This document shows, piece after piece, positions 31,031 through 40,500 of a stretch of DNA of 64,000 nucleotides. Every line of letters starts with the position of its first letter. Within the stretch, counting starts at the first letter, position 1. The notes beneath the pieces are model-generated. The model searched no databases. It saw nothing but the letters and a program-made list of their open reading frames with translations, and was not told the origin of the DNA. The stretch covers positions 992,001 through 1,056,000 of the forward strand of contig BRXU01000038.1 in assembly GCA_030267565.1 (NCBI GenBank), given 5' to 3'. The translations under genes were made by a program, and so were the position numbers. Source of the stretch: Pleodorina starrii (lineage: Eukaryota; Chlorophyta; Chlorophyceae; Chlamydomonadales; Volvocaceae).

Positions 31031-31708
31031 CACAAATAGTGTGTTCCAATCATTAGTAGTCTGATTTCAAATGACTGAATAACAAAGCACCTCTGTTTCA
31101 TTGTAAAAACCAAAAATCAAAGATCAATGATCAATGATTAATGATAAACAAATAAATCAAAAACAATAACAACAAGGCTAAGTGGCAAGCAAAACGACAC
31201 AAGTGCATGCAACAACAAGCAAGGCAAGGCAACCACGCACGACACGTTTCGACCTTGCCGATGGGTCTCATCAGGTGGCTTGAGCGCTATGCAATGTGCG
31301 AGTGCCATGCTACTAGCCTTAGGTTTCGGTGTACGGGTAGATACGGGACGGATTGTACATACCATAGCATAGCTGTGGGCAAGTTGTGATGACTGATTTA
31401 TCCAAAGTTAGATTAATCCGGGCTTTCTTGAAAGGTTGGTGAGGTCGGGCGAGAAAAAATGTTGGTTGGAAGACGGCAGTGCTGCGTAGTTGTTGATGTC
31501 GGCTGGTTGTTGGAGCAAGCTGCATATATTATAAAGAGCTAGAGAAGAGCGAGGAAGGTAGCTGTTGATTGGTGATCACTGTGTCTGCTTGCGGATTTAT
31601 ATAGTCGTTCTGGCTTTGTACTTCTGGGGATCACTCCTGGAGTGTACATTCCCTTAGCGGGAACATCGTGACGTGCACAGGGTGCGAAAAAATACCGTAA
31701 TCGGTTTT
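31031..31708. other. AT-richer non-LINE DNA, no gene recognised
   Basis: A clear drop in GC compared with both sides, with A-rich stretches (31105-31180) and TATA-like sequences (TATATTATAAAG near 31525, GATTTATATAG near 31595). No open frame longer than 75 codons has recognisable content. The only structured signal is the hammerhead candidate at 31226-31282 on the minus strand. Confidence 0.6.
31226..31282 (-). ncRNA. Candidate hammerhead self-cleaving ribozyme
   Basis: Reading the minus strand: CAC (31277-31275), CUGAUGA (31274-31268), stem II GACC/GGUC (31267-31264 with 31254-31251) around a 9-nt loop, GAAA (31250-31247), then CGUGUC. The conserved core residues of the hammerhead (CUGANGA, GAAA) are all present and stem II is perfect. 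CGUGUC allows a very short stem III (A-U, C-G) followed by the cleavage triplet GUC, and GUG after the cut pairs with CAC before the core as stem I. CAAG/CUUG can extend stem I past an internal loop. Such minimal hammerheads are known in Penelope-like elements and retrozymes. Predicted cleavage is after 31241. Activity is not shown. Confidence 0.6.
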
Positions 31709-32387
31709 AGGCGGGAGAGTATTATTATTATTATTATTGTTACACCGAGCACACTCTGGCGTGGTTTAAGGGGACGGGGGCCTGCCGCCGGGACTCTGGC
31801 ATTTGCTTTATATAGCAAGCCGACCAGCCGCCACCAGTTGTGGTCCAATCCGCACGACACCTGTACGACGATCCACGACACTATCGCAGTCGTTCTCCTC
31901 GCCCCATTATCGCTGGGGAACACGGCCAGTTAGTGCTACTAGCCGGAGCCTGGCCCTCCTGATCACACCTCAGCAGCCACCTCGCTAGTACCGACTACCG
32001 GGTAGCCTGGGAATTGCCCGCATATTCTTCAAACTTGGCCTTCGACTCCATCTCCAGCTCCGGAGCTCCACCTTGGGAACCTTGATGCTCGTAGCTACCG
32101 CCTTCGTCTTGAGTGGTAGGCGTCCTCCTCCCAGGGGTACGGTTCTGCCCAGTAGCTCCGACTAACTACATCTACCGTCTTCGTCAACTGCCCCCGCCAA
32201 CGACACCGGTTAGTAAGCTGCCATCCAACCTTCTACACCCTGGCCAACTGCCAGGGGGTCAACGGTGGGATTCGAACCCACATCTACCCATTGACAATCC
32301 GACCAAGCATGGGATCGAACCCATGACCATCGAATGGCCAAGCGAGTGCTCTTCCAATTGAGCTACGCTGACAGGCGGGAGAGTATT
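31709..32387 (-). mobile_element. Large tRNA-headed SINE with (AAT)n tail and 15-bp target duplication
   Basis: The insert 31724-32372 (649 bp) is bounded by AGGCGGGAGAGTATT at 31709-31723 and 32373-32387. On the minus strand it starts exactly with tRNA nucleotide 1: GTCAGCG, TA, GCTC, loop, GAGC, with A box TAGCTCAATTGG and B box GTTCGATCC. A second B-box-like GTTCGAATC lies about 40 nt further on. It ends in an AAT-repeat tail (ATT run at 31721-31738 on +). The head resembles a tRNA-Ala with a degenerate anticodon stem. Length is at the upper end for SINEs. No frame is coding. Confidence 0.78.
32299..32372 (-). tRNA. tRNA-Ala-like SINE head (not a functional tRNA)
   Basis: Acceptor 5' strand, D arm (GCTC/GAGC), an anticodon-like loop with GGC after TT, and a T arm around GTTCGATCC. 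The anticodon stem does not pair and no matching 3' acceptor strand follows, so it serves as the Pol III promoter of the SINE and not as a tRNA gene. Confidence 0.55.
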
Positions 32388-32571
32388 TCGGTTGTTACGG
32401 AGCGCCTGGCGGTTGAGGTTTCGGGCGGGAAGCAGCGGAAAATCGAAGATTCGGTAGTCTTATGCGATTGTGTTATTAACACATTTATTAGTCATTAATA
32501 CTGGCCTTCGGCTCGCCCTTTGGGCTCGCTTAGCAAATCCCTTTCGCCATCAGCAGTGAATACACCGCAAC

Positions 32572-32730
32572 CGCGACCGAAACCGAAATGAAAACCGAGA
32601 CCGAAACCAAAACCGAAACCGAAACCGAAACCGGAACATAACCGAAACCGAAACCGAAACCGCAATCGAAACCAAAATCGCAACAGTAACCGCAACCGAA
32701 ACCGAAACGGAAACCGCAACCGAAACCGCA
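32572..32730. repeat. (ACCGAA)n hexamer microsatellite
   Basis: Imperfect ACCGAA units grade into ACCGCA at the right end. The same motif occurs at 35138-35431. Confidence 0.9.
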
Positions 32731-33012
32731 AGTGCAACCGCAACCGCAACTGCAACCACAACCGCAACCACAACCACAACCGCAACCACAACCACAACCG
32801 CAACCGCAACCGCAACCGCAACCGCAACCGCAACCGCAACCGCAACCGCAACCGCAACCGCAACCGCAACCGCAACCGCAACCGCAACCGCAATCACAAC
32901 CGCTACCGCAACCACAACCGCAATCACAACTGCAACCGCAACCGCAACCGCAACTGCAACCACAACCGCAACCGCAACCACAACCGCAACCACAACCGCA
33001 ACCGCAACCACA
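32730..33012. repeat. (ACCGCA)n hexamer microsatellite
   Basis: About 47 units of ACCGCA/ACCACA, perfect between about 32797 and 32895. All six frames are open and give Gln-Pro, Cys-Gly or Val-Ala strings; these are artefacts. Confidence 0.95.
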
Positions 33013-33149
33013 GGTGCCCACCCCATCCCACCCCACCATGTTGCGCCCCACTCCGACTCACCCTATGCTCCACCCAACCCCGCCCGGGGGCCCCTCAATG
33101 CCACCCCAAGCCCCCCGGGGCTCCCCAATGCCACCCTGCCTGCCTGCCT

Positions 33150-33640
33150 GCCCAGCCCCGCTTCACCCCATGCTCCGCTCCGTGCAGTCTTGCCCTATGC
33201 TCCACCCCGCCCCGCCCCGCCCCATGCTCCACACCGCCCCACTCCATGCTCCGCCCCGCTCCACCCTGCCCCATGCTCCGCCCCGCTCCGCCTCGTCCCA
33301 TGCTCCACCCCGGTCCGCCTCACCCCGTGTCGCCCCATGCCTGAATACTCTGCCCCGCTCCGCCTCACTCCATGCTCCGTGCTGGTCCACCCCATGCTCC
33401 GCTCCGCTGTGCCTCACCCCATACTCCACCCCGGCCCACGAACCGCACCGCTCCAACCCATGCTCCGCACCGTTCTGCCTCATGCTCACCCCGGCCCGCC
33501 CCGGCTGTGCCCCGGCCCGCTGCAGCCAATGCTCTGCCTCGCCGCGCTTGTCAGCCCATGTTGTGCCCCGCTCCGCCCCGCCCCATGGTCCGCCCCACCC
33601 CATGCTCCGCTCCGCTCCGTGGGGTGAGGGGAACACCTGT
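33150..33640. repeat. Minisatellite of CATGCTCCGCCCCGC type
   Basis: Irregular tandem 15-25-bp units around CCATGCTCC and CGCTCCGCC. Shorter versions lie at 35085-35120, 35440-35540, 35660-35690 and 36545-36670. No coding evidence. Confidence 0.8.
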
Positions 33641-33913
33641 GTTGCGTTCCCCTCACCCCTGGCCGTTCTTATTACCCCCCCTGCCCCTTGCCCTGCCTGC
33701 TCCTGTTCCCTGCCTGCCTGCCCCTGCTCCCTGCCTGCCTGCCTTCTTGCCCGGCATCACCCCTGCGATCTCGCCATCATAGGGTACTCCTCATGCATGT
33801 GGGTACCTCGCACAGCCGGTCTGCATTCCCCTTCCTCTTCCCCCACCCCACAAATTTCTCCATCGGTCTTGACCCCTCGTTTTTCCTTCCCCCCTCCTGA
33901 CACACCCTGCCGT

Positions 33914-34085
33914 ATTTTTCACCGTGCCCCAACAGCTGACCCCCGCATCCATGTCCATCTCCTCCCCCACATCCCCCCTCGCTGGGTAACTTTTGCTCGC
34001 TTGTCAATTTTTCGCCGTGCCCCAACGGCTGACCCCCGCATCCATATCCATCTCCTCCCCCACATCCCCTCTTGCCCTTGCGTCC
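33914..34085. repeat. Tandem pair of an about 92-bp unit
   Basis: A segment beginning ATTTTTCACCGTGCCCCAAC (33914) and running to the end of the CCCCCACATCCCC stretch is repeated from about 34006 with few changes. Confidence 0.8.
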
Positions 34086-34407
34086 GTTTGTTCTGTCACC
34101 CCAGGCCGCATGCCTCCCAGCACACCCACCCCGCCCCTGCTCCTGACTTGCCCCCGCCCTGCCTCCCCCCCTGCCCTGCCTTTGTTGTGTTTCCCTCACC
34201 CCGGGCCGTCTTTATTGCAGCAGTTGTGTGTGCGCTGTATTGTACTACCGTTCATGAAGGCCCGGTGCTTCCGTGCAGCAGTGCTTGCCCCACCCCAGTC
34301 CACCGAGCTGTGCCCCGCCATGCCGAGTGCCCGACCCCGCCGTTGTGTCCAAAGTACCCTTCAGCACCCCCCATCCCAACCTTCACTATACTGCCGGTGC
34401 TCCACTC

Positions 34408-34536
34408 CACGTTCTCTTCACTAAGTATTCCCACTTCGCTGGTTCCTTTACCCACGTCGAGTATACCGCTCTGGCCGCTATCACCGACGCGGACTGCCCC
34501 TGCCGCCGCTTTGCCGCCCACACCCCTTACCATATA
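34408..34536 (+). pseudogene. Possible retroelement protein remnant (CPCRRF segment)
   Basis: One frame reads TKYSHFAGSFTHVEYTALAA, then ITDADCPCRRFAAHTPYH, before a CAGC repeat destroys it. It is much less repetitive than its surroundings. A CPCR-like motif lies upstream of the reverse transcriptase in some Penelope-like elements, and a possible reverse transcriptase fragment occurs 1.3 kb downstream, so I tentatively group them. The stretch is too short to be certain. Confidence 0.25.
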
Positions 34537-34571
34537 TGCACCCCAGCCAGCCAGCCAGCCAGCCAGCCACG

Positions 34572-34602
<31 letters not shown>

Positions 34603-34665
34603 GCAGGCAGGCAGGCAGGTAGTCAGCCAGGCAGCCAGTCAGCCAGGCAGCCAGGCAGCCCGCTT
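34537..34665. repeat. (CAGC)n / (CAGG)n tetranucleotide tract
   Basis: CAGC units interrupted by CACG, then AGGC units. No other content. Confidence 0.9.
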
Positions 34666-34837
34666 GGGACATTTCGCTGCACCGCAGTCCCGCAGGAAGT
34701 TGAACAGCAGTTGGTATGGAATGTGCTCTCATGGTGGGCACAGAGCATGGGGCAGCACTCCAGCATCGTTGCTGCAGTGCTGCTACTAACAAAGCAGTAA
34801 CAGGCTCGTGGTCTTTTGAAAAATAAATTTTAATTAA

Positions 34838-34935
34838 AAAGAGGGTCGCGCAGGATTTGAACCGGCGATGTCTGGTTTCAAACAAAAAATAGGACGACTG
34901 GGATTCAATCCGGCATCCTCTAGAATCGATCAACG
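34838..34935 (-). other. Two tRNA 3'-half-like sequences
   Basis: On the minus strand, GCCGGTTCAAATCCTGC followed by GCGACCC and a T-run forms a T arm with B box GTTCAAATC, part of an acceptor strand and a Pol III-type terminator. Immediately before it, GCCGGATTGAATCCCAG with TATTTTTT is a more degenerate version. The first is closely matched at 36958-36995. They are probably SINE or module ends; no full tRNA folds. Confidence 0.5.
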
Positions 34936-35032
34936 CAACGTTCCCTCCGAGCGTTTTTGAGACATGCCAAAATTGGAGAACCAATTGTTCACATTTCCAA
35001 AGTGCGAAAAATGCACGAACCCCTTTGGGCTT
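34936..35032. other. Short spacer between composite modules
   Basis: About 97 bp of mixed composition between the tRNA-like pair and the second module. I see nothing recognisable in it. Confidence 0.5.
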
Positions 35033-35137
35033 GCCCTTTGGGCTCGCTTAGCAAATCCCTTCGCCATCGGTACTGCCCCACACTACGCCCCGCCCCGTTC
35101 CATGCTCCACCCCGTAACTGCAATCAGAACCTCGCAA

Positions 35138-35431
35138 CTGCAACCGACACCGAAACCGAAACCGAAACCGAAACCAAAACCCAAACCGAAACCGAAACCG
35201 TAACCGAAACCAAAACCGAAATCGAAACCGAAACCGAAAACGAGACCGAAATCGAAACCGAAACCGAAACCGAAACCGAAACCGAAACCGAAACCGAAAC
35301 CGAAACCCGAAACCGAAATTGAAACCGAAAAAACCGAAAAAACCGAAACCGAAACCGAAACCGAAACCGAAACCGAAACCGAAACCGAAACCGAAACCGA
35401 AACCGAAACCGAAACCGAAACCAAAAGCAGC
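35138..35431. repeat. (ACCGAA)n hexamer microsatellite
   Basis: About 49 units, perfect in long stretches, with occasional AAACCC or GAGACC interruptions. Open frames across it (KPKP, FGFG and similar) are artefacts. Confidence 0.95.
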
Positions 35432-35775
35432 CCATGCGTGCCCCATGCTCCGCACTGCTGGGCCTCATGCTCCATCGTACTGCTGGGCCAGCTCGCAGCC
35501 CGCCTCACCCCATGCTCTGCCTCACTCCACCTGGCTGCATGCTCCGCCCGCCTGTTATGTGTGCTGCATACTACCGTTCATGAAGACCCGGCACTTCCGT
35601 GCAGCGGGGCAAGCAGGGCGGACAGCCGAAGGGGGACTCTTGCAGTCCACGTCGCCCCGCCCCATGCTCCGTGCCGTTCCACCCCATGCTCCCCAGGCGT
35701 GTATTACATCACCGACAGCAGTTATGCGTGTGTCCTGCCCACCGCTTTCACTTCACCCGCTTTCACTTCACCTCC

Positions 35776-35899
35776 CGCTTTGTTGATGACCTCTTCACCC
35801 TGAATATTCTCGGCATTTCCATCGTCCTGCAACATCGTGGCACCCTCCACGGCCTGTATCCCTCTCACTGGCTACCCACACGCCTTGTACGTCGGCCGC
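35776..35899 (+). pseudogene. Possible Penelope-like reverse transcriptase remnant (motif C region)
   Basis: One frame reads RFVDDLFTLNILGISIVLQH followed by RGTLHGLYPSHWLPTRLVRR. R-F/Y-V-D-D-x-F followed some 25 residues later by a GxYP motif is the arrangement around motif C of Penelope-like reverse transcriptases. Motifs A and B are not recognisable upstream, so only a scrap survives. A hammerhead candidate lies 4.5 kb away, and Penelope-like elements carry such ribozymes, which makes the reading more plausible. Confidence 0.35.
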
Positions 35900-36894
35900 C
35901 GCTCCATGCACTCTGACCTCCTCACCCTCGTCCACACCTACTTCCGCCCTGCACCACGCAGCCTAACCCCTGGCCGTTCTTATTACCTCCCCTGCTCCTT
36001 GCCCTGCCTGCCCCTGCTCCCTGCCTGCCTGCCCCTCCCTGCCTACCCATGCCTGCCCGCCTGCTCTGCCTGCGTTGTGTTCCCCCTGCCCCTAGCCATT
36101 CTTATTACCTCCCCTGCTCCTTGCTTTGCCTGTCCCTGCTCCCTGCCTGCCTGCCCCTCCCTGCCTGCTCCTGCTGTGCTCTTGCGTGAATGCCACCGTG
36201 TTGTACCCCCATGCTGTGCAGCTGTTGCCCAGCATGACTCCTGCGATGTCACCATCACGGGGTACCCCTCATGCATGTGGGTACCTCGTGCAGCCGGTGC
36301 CCCACATATTTCCCGTCTGGTTTCCCTACTTCCGACCCCTCGATTTTCCTTCCTCCCCTCCCGCCATACCCTGCCCTATGCCACCTCCGAGAACCAATAT
36401 CGTGTCGTCTCCTATCCTGCCGTCATTCCCCTTTTCTCCTCCCACCCATCCTGCCGTCCTTCTCCCATCTCTTCGACTCACCCATGCCCCTCCCCCGCGA
36501 TCCACCCTTGTCCCCTTCCCTGTGATCCGTTCCTCGCAACTGCTCATGCTCCGCACCGCTCCGCCCCATGCTGTGCTCCGGTCTGCTTCGCCCCATGCTT
36601 CCCCCCGGCCCACCTCACCGCATGCTCCGTGCCGCTCCACCCCATGCTCCACGCCGCTCTGCACCATGCTTCACGCCTGCCTGCCTGGCTGCCCCACCTC
36701 GCCCTGCCCCACCCTGTTTTGCCGTCGCCTTGCCTTGCCTCACCCCACTCCACTCCCGAATGTTCTTACCTGGCATCATCCCTGCGATTTCGCCATTGCG
36801 GGGTATCCCTCATGCATGTGGCATCGAGCTGTGCCCTGCCTTGCCGCGTGCCCATTGCCTATCGATTGTGACTGTTCTCTTTCTATCTCGCCGA

Positions 36895-36957
36895 ACGAAA
36901 ACGAAAACGAAACGAAAAACGAAAGAAACGAAAAATGAAAACGAAAACACAAAATCG
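36895..36957. repeat. (AACGAA)-type A-rich microsatellite
   Basis: Irregular GAAAACGAAAAC units, 63 bp, directly before the tRNA-like segment. Confidence 0.8.
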
Positions 36958-36995
36958 AAAAAGGGTCGTGCAGGGTTTGAACCGGCGACCTCTGG
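36958..36995 (-). other. tRNA 3'-half-like sequence with T-run
   Basis: The minus strand reads GAGGTCGCCGGTTCAAACC, then CTGCACGACCC and TTTTT: B box GTTCAAACC exact, T arm with one mismatch, acceptor-like strand and terminator. The same as at 34838-34880. No 5' half is found within 100 bp. Confidence 0.5.
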
Positions 36996-37023
36996 AGGCG
37001 AGTGTAAAAATATCATGAAATAC

Positions 37024-37557
37024 ACAGCCCAACACCAGGGCCCAACACCCGGGCCCAAAACCAGAGCCAACACCACGGCCCAACACCAGGGCCAAAACCA
37101 CGGCCCAACACCCGGGCCAACACCACGGACCAACAACAGGGCCCGTCACCGGGGACAAACCTTAGGGCCGGGCAAAGGCCCCAACAGCGACCTCAGAAAC
37201 AACACAACCACAACCTGCGCAACCTCAACAGCCAAGGGGCGAACCCTACACCCAGGGCGACAGCAACAGGAACGGCAGACAAAACCGGGCAACCGCCACA
37301 GAGAACCAGGGTGGACAAGCCCCCCGCCGGGGAGCACCAGAGGAAACAGGAAAACCACAGCACGCCCGAAGAGAACCCCGCACCACCGAAACTGCCTCCC
37401 AGAGCCACAAAAGCCGCAGGGACGGCGCTACACGAAGTGCACCGGAGACAAACAACAACCGACCCCACCCTGGGGGCATTCCCGCAAGACAGCAGGCCCC
37501 AAGACACACCTCCCTCCCAAGACAACCCGCACCGCAGGAACCGCACTCCCACGTCCC
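37024..37557 (-). mobile_element. LINE copy I: internal 3' UTR fragment
   Basis: Minus-strand match to the middle of the LINE 3' UTR (equivalent to about 59205-59740 of copy J), from the minisatellite to the G-rich part ending ACGTCCCCCCGG. Both ends of the element are missing: no poly(A) on the left, where it joins non-repeat DNA, and a join to satellite at CCGGTCCCTCC on the right, with CCGG shared. Probably a recombination scrap at the edge of the satellite array. Confidence 0.8.
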
Positions 37558-40500
37558 CCCGGTCCCTCCGACGGCATTCCGGGCCCTTTGAAGGCCTCAT
37601 GGGCCCTCAGAACTGCTTCCTGCCCCCCGAGGGCCTGCCGGGCTTCTAAAGGTCTTCCGGGCCCCCAAAAGGCGTTTTGGGGCTCCCAAACGGCCTTCCG
37701 GGCCCTCTGATCGCCTTCCAGGCCTTCCAAAGGCTTCCAGCCCACAAAAAGCAATCCGGGCTCCCCAAGTGCCTTCCGGTCCCTCCGACGGCATTCCGGG
37801 CCCTTTGAAGGCCTCACGGACCCTCAGAACGGCCTCCTGCCCCCCGAGGGCCTGCCGGCCTTCTGAAGGCCTTCCGGGCCCTCCAAAGGCGTTCTGGGGC
37901 TCCCAAACGGCCTTCCGGGCCCTCTGATCGCCTTCCAGGCCTTGAAAAAGGCTTCCAGCCCACAGAAAGCCATCCGGGCTCCCCAAGTGCCTTCCGGTCC
38001 CTCCGATGGCATTCCGGGCCCTTTGAAGGCCTCGCGGGCCCTCAGAAGGCCTTCCGGGCCCTCTGATCACCTTCCAGGCCTTCCAAAGGCTTCCAGCCCA
38101 CAGAAAGCCTTCCGGGCTCCCCAAGTGCCTTCCGGTCCCTCCGACGGCATTCCGGGCCCTTTGAAGGGCTCACGGGCCCTCAGAAGGGCTTCCTGGCCCC
38201 CGAGGGCCTGCCTGGCTTCTGAAGGCCTTCCAGGCCCGTTGAAGGCCTCACGGGCCCTCTGATCGCCTTCCAGGCCTTCCAAAGGCTTCCAGCCCACAGT
38301 AAGCCATCCGGGCTCCCCAAGTGCCTTCCAATCCCTCCGACGGCATTCCGGGCCCTTTGATGGCCTCACGGGCCCTCAGAACGGCTTCCTGGCCCCCGAG
38401 GGCCTGCCGGGCTTCTGAAGGCCTTCCGGGCCCCCCAAAGGTGTTCTGGGGCTCCCAAACGGCCTTCCGGGCCCTCTGATCGCCTTCCAGGCCTCGAAAA
38501 AGGCTTCCAGCCCACAGAAAGCCATCCGGGCTCCCCAAGTGCCTTCCGGTCCCTCCGATGGCATTCCGGGCCCTTTGAAGGCCTCACGGGCCCTCAGAAG
38601 GCCTTCCGGGCCCTCTGATCACCTTCCAGGCCTTCCAAAGGCTTCCAGCCCACAGAAAGCCTTCCGGGCTCCCCAAGTGCCTTCCGGTCCCTCCGACGGC
38701 ATTCCGGGCCCTTTGAAGGGCTCACGGGCCCTCAGAAGGGCTTCCTGGCCCCCGAGGGCCTGCCGGGCTTCTGAAGGCCTTCCGGGCCCTTTGAAGGCCT
38801 CATGGGCCCTCTGATCACCTTCCAGGCCTTCCAAAGGCTTCCAGCCCACAGAAAGCCTTCCGGGCTCCCCAAGTGCCTTCCGGTCCCTCCGATGGCATTC
38901 CGGGCCCTTTGAAGGGCTCACGGGCCCTCAGAACGGCTTCCTGGCCCCCGAGGGCCTGCCGGCCTTCTGAAGGCCTTCCGGACCCTTTGAAGGCCTCACG
39001 GGCCCTCAGAAGGCCTTCCGGGCCCTCTGATCACCTTCCAGGCCTTCCAAAGGCTTCCAGCCCACAGAAAGCCTTCCGGGCTCCCCATGTGCCTTCCGGT
39101 CCCTCCGATGGCATTCCGGGCCCTTTGAAGGGCTCACGGGCCCTCAGAACGGCTTCCTGGCCCCCGAGGGCCTGCCGGGCTTCTGAAGGCCTTCCGGGCC
39201 CTTTGAAGGCCTCACGGGCCCTCTGATCACCTTCCAGGCCTTCCAAAGGCTTCCAGCCCACAGAAAGCCTTCCGGGCTCCCCAAGTGCCTTCCGGTCCCT
39301 CCGACGGCATTCCAGGCCCTTTGAAGGGCTCACGGGCCCTCAGAACGGCTTTCTGGCCCCCGAGGGCCTGCCGGGCTTCTGAAGGCCTTCCGGGCCCTTT
39401 GATGGCCTCACGGGCCCTCAGAAGGCCTTCCGGGCCCTCTGATCACCTTCCAGGCCTTCCAAAGGCTTCCAGCCCACAGAAAGCCTTCCGGGCTCCCCAT
39501 GTGCCTTCCGGTCCCTCCGATGGCATTCCGGGCCCTTTGAAGGCCTCACGGGCCCTCAGAAGGCCTTCCGGGCCCTCTGATCACCTTCCAGGCCTTGAAA
39601 AAGGCTTCCAGCCCACAGAAAGCCATCCGGGCTCCCCAAGTGCCTTCCGGTCCCTCCGATGGCATTCCGGGCCCTTTGAAGGCCTCACGGGCCCTCAGAA
39701 CTGCTTCCTGCCCCCCGAGGGCCTGCCGGCCTTCTGAAGGCCTTCCGGGCCCTCCAAAGGCGTTCTGGGGCTCCCAAACGGCCTTCCGGGCCCTCTGATC
39801 GCCTTCCAGGCCTTCCAAAGGCTTCCAGCCCACAGAAAGCCTTCCGGGCTCCCCAAGTGCCTTCCGGTCCCTCCGACGGCATTCCGGGCCCTTTGAAGGG
39901 CTCACGGGCCCTCAGAACGGCTTTCTGGCCCCCGAGGGCCTGCCGGGCTTCTGAAGGCCTTCCGGGTTCTTTGAAGGCCTCACGGGCCCTCAGAAGGCCT
40001 TCCGGGCCCTCTGATCACCTTCCAGGCCTTCCAAAGGCTTCCAGCCCACAGAAAGACTTCCGGGCTCCCCATGTGCCTTCCGGTCCCTCCGATGGCATTC
40101 CGGGCCCTTTGAAGGGCTCACGGGCCCTCAGAACGGCTTCCTGGCCCCCGAGGGCCTGCTGGGCTTCTGAAGGCCTTCCAGGCCCGTTGAAGGCCTCACG
40201 GGCCCTCTGATCGCCTTCCAGGCCTTCCAAAGGCTTCCAGCCCACAGTAAGCCATCCGGGCTCCCCAAGTGCCTTCCAATCCCTCCGACGGCATTCCGGG
40301 CCCTTTGATGGCCTCACGGGCCCTCAGAACGGCTTCCTGGCCCCCGAGGGCCTGCCGGGCTTCTGAAGGCCTTCCGGGCCCCCCAAAGGCGTTCTGGGGC
40401 TCCCAAACGGCCTTCCGGGCCCTCTGATCGCCTTCCAGGCCTCGAAAAAGGCTTCCAGCCCACAGAAAGCCATCCGGGCTCCCCAAGTGCCTTCCGGTCC

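Larger units (their letters stand above)
32515..34870. repeat. Composite repeat module, copy 1
   Basis: Begins with a 37-bp sequence (32515-32551, containing TTTGGGCTCGCTTAGC) that recurs at 35033-35068. The order is: hexamer microsatellites, a CATGCTCCGCCCCGC minisatellite, a TTCTTATTACC...CCTGCCTG block, a conserved GGGTACTCCTCATGCATGTGGGTACC-type segment (about 33780-33810), an ACTACCGTTCATGAAG-type segment (about 34245), and a tRNA-like B box near 34858. Copy 2 has the same kinds of elements, partly in different order. The module's nature is unknown; a degenerate mobile element is likely. Confidence 0.5.
35033..36990. repeat. Composite repeat module, copy 2
   Basis: Starts with the same 37-bp sequence as copy 1 (35033-35068, one base shorter) and ends with the matching tRNA-like segment (36958-36995). 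It shares the ACCGAA microsatellite, the CATGCTCC minisatellite, the ACTACCGTTCATGAAG-type segment (about 35570), the TTCTTATTACCTCCCCTGC block twice (about 35980 and 36100) and the TCATGCATGTGGGTACC segment (36270, and again shortened at 36805). Divergence from copy 1 is high, so the duplication is old. Confidence 0.5.

Noticed and set aside
28561..31113. 850-codon frame as the full ORF1 of copy H
   Set aside because: Its last 120 codons are the wrong frame after the 11-G run; the conserved C-terminus continues in another frame to 28395. The first 70 codons come from a trinucleotide repeat and AT-rich DNA.
31500..31610. TATA-like sequences as a host gene promoter
   Set aside because: AT-rich context makes them likely by chance, and no downstream coding sequence is recognisable in either direction.
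32262..32372. Functional tRNA genes at the tRNA-like sequences
   Set aside because: The anticodon stem does not pair and the 3' acceptor strand is absent. The position at the end of an insertion with a target duplication shows a SINE head. The segments at 34838 and 36958 are 3' halves only.
32530..33051. Cys-Gly, Val-Ala and Arg-Leu repeat proteins on the minus strand
   Set aside because: Translations of the same hexamer microsatellite in three frames.
32732..34789. 685-codon frame starting with a Gln-Pro repeat
   Set aside because: It starts in the ACCGCA microsatellite and continues through minisatellites; opposite frames are equally open.
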